Under the pieces are notes generated by a model. That model was not told the DNA's origin. It did not search any database and worked only from the letters and a program-made list of their open reading frames with translations. From contig CAMPQE020000053.1 of assembly GCA_946902985.2 (NCBI GenBank), forward strand, positions 1,178,001 to 1,242,000: a stretch of DNA of 64,000 nucleotides, in the 5' to 3' direction. Positions 58,790-64,000 of the stretch are shown piece by piece (position 1 is the stretch's first letter; every line of letters starts with the position of its first letter). Source of the stretch: Meconema thalassinum. Lineage: Eukaryota; Arthropoda; Insecta; Orthoptera; Tettigoniidae. Both the position numbers and the translations under genes were made by a program.

Positions 58790-59990
58790 TGTACATTAGC
58801 CCTTTTCAGAAACATTTCTCCTTACTACCTCTTCATTTCTTACTCTATGTACCCATCTGATATTCAGCATTCTCCTTAACACCACTCTTCTGGTGCATCT
58901 TTCTCTTATTTTCTGCTGGGGCAACAGCCCTAATTTCAATTCGTACGAGTGCCAGTACCCAGATAATTCAAAACTGATTCTTTAAAAACTTAATTCTATA
59001 TTTAATATCATCGCAATTATTGTATGTATACATGTCTTCCTTGCCCGTGCGAATCTACTTTATATATCTTGATTCTACAAGATCTTTTTTTTTTCTAATT
59101 TTCTTCATTGTTTGTTCAATATTAAGGTTGAAAATTATGGGTAATAAGCTGTACCCTTGCTTTACACTTTTATGAATGCCAGATGCTCTCCTATGTTCTT
59201 CAGCTTGTGTAACTGCGGTCTGATTTCTGTATAGATTGAAGATGATAACGTTATTCCAATCCTTTTCTGAATGTCAAACAACTTAATCAAATCAGCGTTA
59301 TTAAATGCCTTTCTACTGACTCAAATGCCACGAATGTTCTTTTATGTTTACTTATTCTACCTTCCAAGTTCAATCTAAGACTTACTACGCATTCCGAAGT
59401 TTATCCTCAGACAAAGTTCATCTTCACCAAACTCGCTTTCTCTCTGTCTTTTAATCTTGTAAATCATTCTAGTCATGTTCCTTATGGCATGAGTGATGAC
59501 GCTGATTGTACTATAAACTTCCCATATATCAGCTTCTGTTTTCTGCAGTATATGGATGATAGCATTCTCCTTAAAATCAGCATTCTCATAAATCCTACAT
59601 CCAAACGAAATGATTGTGGTCCGACTTCAGTAGCTATGCAAAGTAGCAACTCTGTCAGTATATCATCTATTCCTGGGCTTTTGTTGCTGCTTAAGGCTCC
59701 CAGTGCTCTATCAAATTTAATTCTTTGTAATAAATCTCTTTCCGTATCGTCATCAACTTCATCATCTTCCAGAACTTAATTCTCAATCTCTATACCTCTA
59801 CACAAATGCCCTCTGTGAGCTATCCCTCTCTTAATCCATTATTTTCTATAATGTTTTCCAGCGGATTGTGAGTCTTTTGAAAAGCCGTAACATTATTTCC
59901 TAACTTATGACAATATCAGACGTCTGTACTCAGCTTTTCCAATTTCATCAATTTCATTCTTGTTTATTCCGCCTTTCATACATTATTCTA
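58790..59990 (-). pseudogene. Degenerate LINE reverse transcriptase remnant
   Basis: Read on the minus strand in shifting frames. From the 5' side: GNNVTAFQKTHNPLENIIEN (about 59840-59900), RALGALSSNKSPGIDDILTE (about 59660-59720), KAFNNADLIKLF (about 59275-59310), and LYRNQTAVTQAEEH followed by a VKQGYSLLPIIFNLNIEQ block (about 59110-59240). These are the linker, the first palm block, the KAFD block and the QG-LSP block of a non-LTR RT. No frame is intact. It differs from LINE A and LINE B. Confidence 0.75.
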
Positions 59991-60059
59991 ATGAACAGAG
60001 TGATCACCTGTCCCTTGTTTTGTTCGGTGAATGGCAACCCAACTAACGCCTATATCATA

Positions 60060-61736
60060 GTTATCCTAACCAAGGGCATTGACCAACCGCGACACATGTG
60101 GAAGACCATTAACCGCATCCGTACAGGACATGGAGTTTGTGCATACAATTGCCCATGCTGTGGCGGATTTTATTCTTGCGTGATGGGGGTGGATTGTTGG
60201 GTCGAGAGTTGTACAGTTTTCTCTCCCTGTAGGTGTTGTCCCCCTGTTGTCTGTTTTGGCCGCCGTTGGCCCTTCCGTATTGTATAGGTGAGTGTCTCCC
60301 ATTGTTAAGTTTTCCGCTAAGTTGTGTTTGTTTTACGTTATCCCTATTGTTTCTCCCTTGTGTTTGTGTGTCGATTGCTGCGATTTTCATTTGCTGTAAC
60401 TGCTGTGTGAGGTCGTGTATTTGTTGTTGCAAATCGTGTTTATCTGTTTTGATATGTGATTCGATGGCCTTTTCCGTGATTTTGTTGTCCGACTCTATAA
60501 TCTTAATGTTTTGTCGTAACTGTGCGATTGTAATGTAAGTCATTGTGCATAGCTTATTGACGAGCTGGCCTCTCATAATATGCCGTATCTGCTGTTTTTC
60601 CGGCATGATCGCGTCGTATCTGTTGCACATGAGTAGCTTAGTGTTGATGTAAGCATTGGTTTGTTCCCTGAGACCCTGCGTCCGTTCCCTGATTTGGTCG
60701 TATCTATCCTCCTCATCTGCGTTGTGTTTAAATTCGTTCTTAAAAAGAACGCAGAGTTCCTCCCTTGTGTTTCCCAATTTATGCTCTTGTAGCTCAAACC
60801 ATGTCAGGGCCGTGTCGGACAGGTATGCGTGAAATAGCTGCTTTCTGTCTGCGTCCGTCGGGCCATTAATGACGGTCGCCCTGTTAAAAGCCTTGATATA
60901 ATCCTTAGGTTGTTGGTTGTCTCCTGAGAATTTCGTAGGCTGAATGAGGGGATATTTTGCGTGTACGGCCATGTTTTCTGTGTGTGTTTCTGTGTTGTTA
61001 TGTAAGGAAGTGTTAGATTCTGTGTGTTGCGATGTTATGGGGTTAGTTTGTGAAGTCCCGGGTTCGACTTGTGCTGAGTGTGATGCAATGTGTATGTCGG
61101 ATTGTTGAATTGTTTCTGTGTTGTTTTGCAGGTCGTTACCTAACTCTCTGTCTATGTCACTGTGTCTTGAAATCTCACTCCCGGAATACGTTAAGTGTAA
61201 TAAGTTCGGGGGTGGGGTAGTTCGTCGCCCGATATGCTTTCGCTGACTGGGGGTGTGTTCGCGTATTGTGTTGACTGTATTACCGACACTGTCTTGTCTA
61301 TGTCTGTTTTTATTGATTCTGCGATAGTTTGCGTGTCTAGGGCTAAAGCCATTGCTGAAGTGTCGTTTGTGATGTGTTCAGAGTCTAATATCTGTGTTAA
61401 GAGGGTGAGTAAGCTGTCGTGTTTCTGTTGTATGATATGGAGCTGTTCTAGGTTTTTGGAGGGGAGTGTTAGTGGGTTGTCACTTGATGTCTGTGATACA
61501 GATCCCTGTGAGCTGTTGCGGGCTTGTGACCGCGTAAAATGAAGAATTTTTGTGCCCGCTAGAGGGTATTTAGCTCGGATGTCTAGCGCTGCCGCGTCAA
61601 GCTCCTAGGGTAGCCGGGGTGCAGTGTTTTCGTCTATTAGGTCTTCGTCTGTAATTTTTAGCTTGGGTCTGAGTGGTGTTATATTTGCCGCTAAATGGTG
61701 TTTCCAGTTCCTTAGGGTAGCTTTCAGTGTGGCCAT
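60060..61736 (-). pseudogene. gag: LTR-retrotransposon gag with one amber codon and one frameshift
   Basis: A Gag-type protein region of about 550 codons on the minus strand. An ATG at 61736 opens an N-terminal frame to 61191 that has a single in-frame TAG near 61604. After a shift near 61195 the frame runs through 60972 (an internal ATG) to 60109 with no stops. The core motif LFHAYLSDTALTWFELQ (residues about 45-61 from 60972) matches the capsid-like gag domain of Ty3/gypsy-type elements. A Gln-rich coiled segment (LQQQIHDLTQQLQQMK) and a basic Arg/Asn-rich tail follow. Gag packages the element's RNA. No protease, RT or integrase follows: the element meets a LINE remnant at about 60000-60060. 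It is inactive as a whole. Confidence 0.8.
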
Positions 61737-62720
61737 TTACTGTAATGTGTGGTTGTAAGTGCGAACACGCATGTCCTTAACGAATTCGAAGCGTCACCTC
61801 CTTCTGGGAAACGCCCCAACGATAAAACCCCAAGCGAGTGACCTACTTATTGGAAAATCGCTTTTCAAAACACTGGCGGAGTCGCAGGGGTGAAACCGCA
61901 GATAAAACTGGTTGAACACGATCTTGATTACATCTCGCACGCCAAAAACAAACCCCTAGAATCAAAACACTGTCCAAATCATCACCCCAGCCCCTTCATA
62001 CACTAATCTCACCCCCGCCTACCCCTAGCCCTTTCATACACTACACTCACCCCCGCCTACCCCCATGTCCTTCAAAACTTTCTAAACATCAACACAAACC
62101 CCGCATACCCTCGCGAAGAGAACACACGCCCGCTAGGTCCAAAACACTGGTGGAATAGTATTTGGCCGGAACTACGTTCTGTACGAACCCCGATATAGCT
62201 CCCTCCAGCCCATTCTTGCTCAAAGCACACCCGGTCAAGAATCAAAAACAACCCCTTAAATATCATTCGCACCCTCTTCCCCCCCCCCCCCCTCCGTCAC
62301 CCACAATTACATACGCCGACATGCAACACTAATCAGAGGTTCAACAATGAACAAAGGGCACCGGAGTCATACTAGACAAACAGAGAAATCCAACACAATC
62401 TTACAACTCCCTACAATATCTCATGCCCTTATAAAAGGCTATCAAACAATCCAGTCCCACACATGACAGGCAAACGACTCCTACACATTAAACTCACTCT
62501 ATATACGTTGCATTTCATCCCAATGCCCAGACACGAACGACAGCAAATCCATAACATAAGGGCAAATCACGCACACACAAGAGGAGAACAAATAAGCTTC
62601 GAAAGAGAGACTATGTATCCTTGCTTTGTATAACTGACCTATCATAATTTATTCTATTCTCCCACATAGCATTCCGTTCCACTGGTTGGCTTTGCTTTTG
62701 GAAAAGGAAAGAACCTGTAT
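61737..62720. other. Upstream part of the LTR element; LTR not resolved
   Basis: The gag leader and presumably the 5' LTR should lie here on the minus strand. I saw three AAAACACTG motifs (about 61870, 61965, 62135), a near-duplicated CATACACTACACTCACCCCC block (about 61997-62065) and a C run (62280-62292). I could not define LTR ends, a primer-binding site or a target duplication. Confidence 0.35.
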
Positions 62721-62726
62721 TCGTCT

Positions 62727-62768
62727 CATGCTCTCTTAGGATATGATTGATGAACCTGAGAAGGGCCG
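62727..62768 (-). terminator. Histone mRNA 3' stem-loop and downstream element, degraded
   Basis: On the minus strand about 54 nt after the pseudogene's original TGA, ACGGCCCTTCTCAGGTTCAT matches the replication-dependent histone stem-loop (GGCCCT, loop TTCTC, AGG) with the 3' arm mutated so one pair is lost. AAGAGAG (complement of 62731-62737) lies 15 bp downstream, as does the purine-rich histone downstream element bound by U7 snRNA. Confidence 0.7.
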
Positions 62769-62820
62769 TTTGGGCACCCGGAGGAGAGTGTGAGAGGATT
62801 GGTAAAAACCGATCAACCTG

Positions 62821-63341
62821 TCATTTCTTCTTTGGAGCTACCTTCTTGGGCGAAGTCTCGGGCTAGGCAGCTTACTTATGCTTAGATTTCACTGTCGACA
62901 CCTTTGCTGCCTTCTTAGCCTTGGAAGGAGATTTCCTAGGCCTAGGGGCAGGTGTAGCACGCTTCTTCTTCTCGGTGGATTTCTTGGAGATGGCCTTCTT
63001 GGCGGCTGCATTCTCCCCAGACTTCTTGGCCTTGGGGAGGATTCTTCTCATTAGGGGCAGAAGCTCCATTTCCCATGGTCTGAACCAGTTCTACGGAAGA
63101 ACAGCAGCGCTTAGGTACTTCTTGAAGAAAGGGGCGAGTTCTCAGAGTCCACCTTGTAGTTGACCGGGATGTATTCCTTGATAGCCTGTAGAGATGACCC
63201 ACCACGTTCCTTGAGACTCTTCATGGCGCTGCCTACCATCTCGGATGGTTGTGGATGGGCGGGCTTGGTTCGGTGCTTCTTGGAGGCAGAAGCCTTGCTC
63301 TTCCTGGGCGAGGCCTGGGCTGGAGCTGCTATGTCGGCCAT
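62821..63341 (-). pseudogene. H1: Linker histone H1 pseudogene
   Basis: ATG at 63341 opens a frame typical of animal H1: an Ala/Pro/Ser/Lys-rich N-terminal tail, then the winged-helix globular domain ([20 protein letters not shown], then [16 protein letters not shown]). A frameshift near 63130 breaks the globular domain; its end (ELVQTMGNGASAP) is in another frame. A second shift near 63060 moves to the Lys/Ala/Pro-rich C-terminal tail (62872-63069, PKAKKSGENAAAKK to KSKHK). TAA and TAG then interrupt the last residues before the original TGA at 62821-62823. H1 binds linker DNA in chromatin. Two frameshifts and two stops make it non-functional. There are no introns, as normal for this family. 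The histone 3' stem-loop follows at 62752-62767. Confidence 0.9.
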
Positions 63342-64000
63342 GGTGAGCGAACGAGTGTGTGTACTGATGTCAGTAAACTAAACAAAATGGGGGGTGGGGG
63401 GTATTCTCAGGCAAGGAAGTCGTTTATGGCGTCTGATAAATGGGGACCTAATCTCATTTTGCCCCGTAATTTTTTTAATTGTGTGTGAAATTGTTAATTT
63501 AATAGTGACTTTTAGTGACGTATATATACGCTCACTGCTTGGAATTTATATTTTTACAGTGTGCGTAGAATGGTGTAACTTTGGGAGGCGTATACATAAA
63601 TTGAGATGACCTTCCTGTTAGCTGAGCCGTGGCCTAGATAGCTTCGTGGACAAATGGGTCTAGAATCAGACCGCCCATTTAGCCCACCATCTTGTGTAAG
63701 AGTGCTGCAGCAGCATCTCAGGGTTGTCGCGAGAAGCGACGAGAAGTTGCCAAGTGAAGCTTAGACGGTGTTATTTGCCTAAAGCATTCCCATAGTTGTA
63801 CCAGGTGTACCGTAATTGTTGGTAATTTATCTTTGGGGCCCCTTACCAGGTTCGTAATTTTAGTGTGTGTTATGTTAAAAGCTAGTAGTAAGCCATAAGA
63901 GTGAAATAGCACTGCGTTCGCTACTATCTACATTGAGTTAGTTCTGCCGGGAATGGAGCGCTGTGATTGGCTGTTGCGTTAGTGTCATTTGGGGGGCGTG
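63342..64000. other. Upstream flank of the H1 pseudogene; no gene recognised
   Basis: A G-run (63387-63402) and a TATATATA-type stretch at about 63519-63528 lie upstream on the minus strand; the latter is about 180 bp from the ATG, far for a histone TATA box. Frames of 71 aa or less have no motif. No second histone gene is seen up to the window end. Confidence 0.45.

Overview
The window reads as repeat-dense nuclear DNA from an animal, most likely an insect with a large genome. The evidence is the non-LTR retrotransposons with animal-type endonuclease and reverse transcriptase, tRNA-derived SINEs, Helitron-like tandem-repeat elements, several unrelated satellites, a polyadenylation-type C2H2 zinc-finger gene and a histone H1 pseudogene. 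I could not name the species. Bacterial features such as operons and Shine-Dalgarno sites are absent.

Layout. 1-4700: a 61-bp satellite, split by a 2.13-kb inverted-repeat transposon with a perfect 8-bp target duplication. 4700-8690: no gene recognised. 8690-10985: eight 293-bp monomers ending in a CA-rich tract and hairpin. 12557-12670: a candidate acidic exon. 13377-15400: an 81-bp satellite, then a LINE on the minus strand (15401-18220), then a 66-bp satellite (18240-19348). 20894-21084: a near-perfect palindrome. 22880-26260: a possible transposon-protein remnant and a second minus-strand LINE. 28033-28091: a second candidate exon, with a decayed mariner-like fragment beside it. 29930-36590: a SINE, Helitron-like repeats and a 969-bp tandem duplication. 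37625-39661: a CR1/L2-like LINE 3' half. 41190-41725: a 32-bp minisatellite. 41868-42952: another tandem-repeat element. 47788-54667: a three-level nest in which a LINE tail sits inside a Helitron-like element that sits inside an older tandem-repeat element. 57276-58640: the zinc-finger exon. 58800-61736: a LINE remnant and an LTR-retrotransposon gag. 62727-63341: a histone H1 pseudogene.

The main host locus I can reconstruct is a plus-strand C2H2 zinc-finger gene. Three pieces (12557-12670, 28033-28091 and 57276 onward) have consensus splice sites and matching intron phases (0, then 2). They join into one open frame running from acidic IKEE-type sequence into the finger array. Most of the remaining mobile DNA would then lie in its two introns of about 15.4 and 29.2 kb. 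The finger array has an in-frame stop after seven fingers and decays further on, so the gene is either truncated or a pseudogene. I found no convincing novel multi-gene system; the interest lies in this split gene, the nested elements and the 8-bp-duplication transposon.
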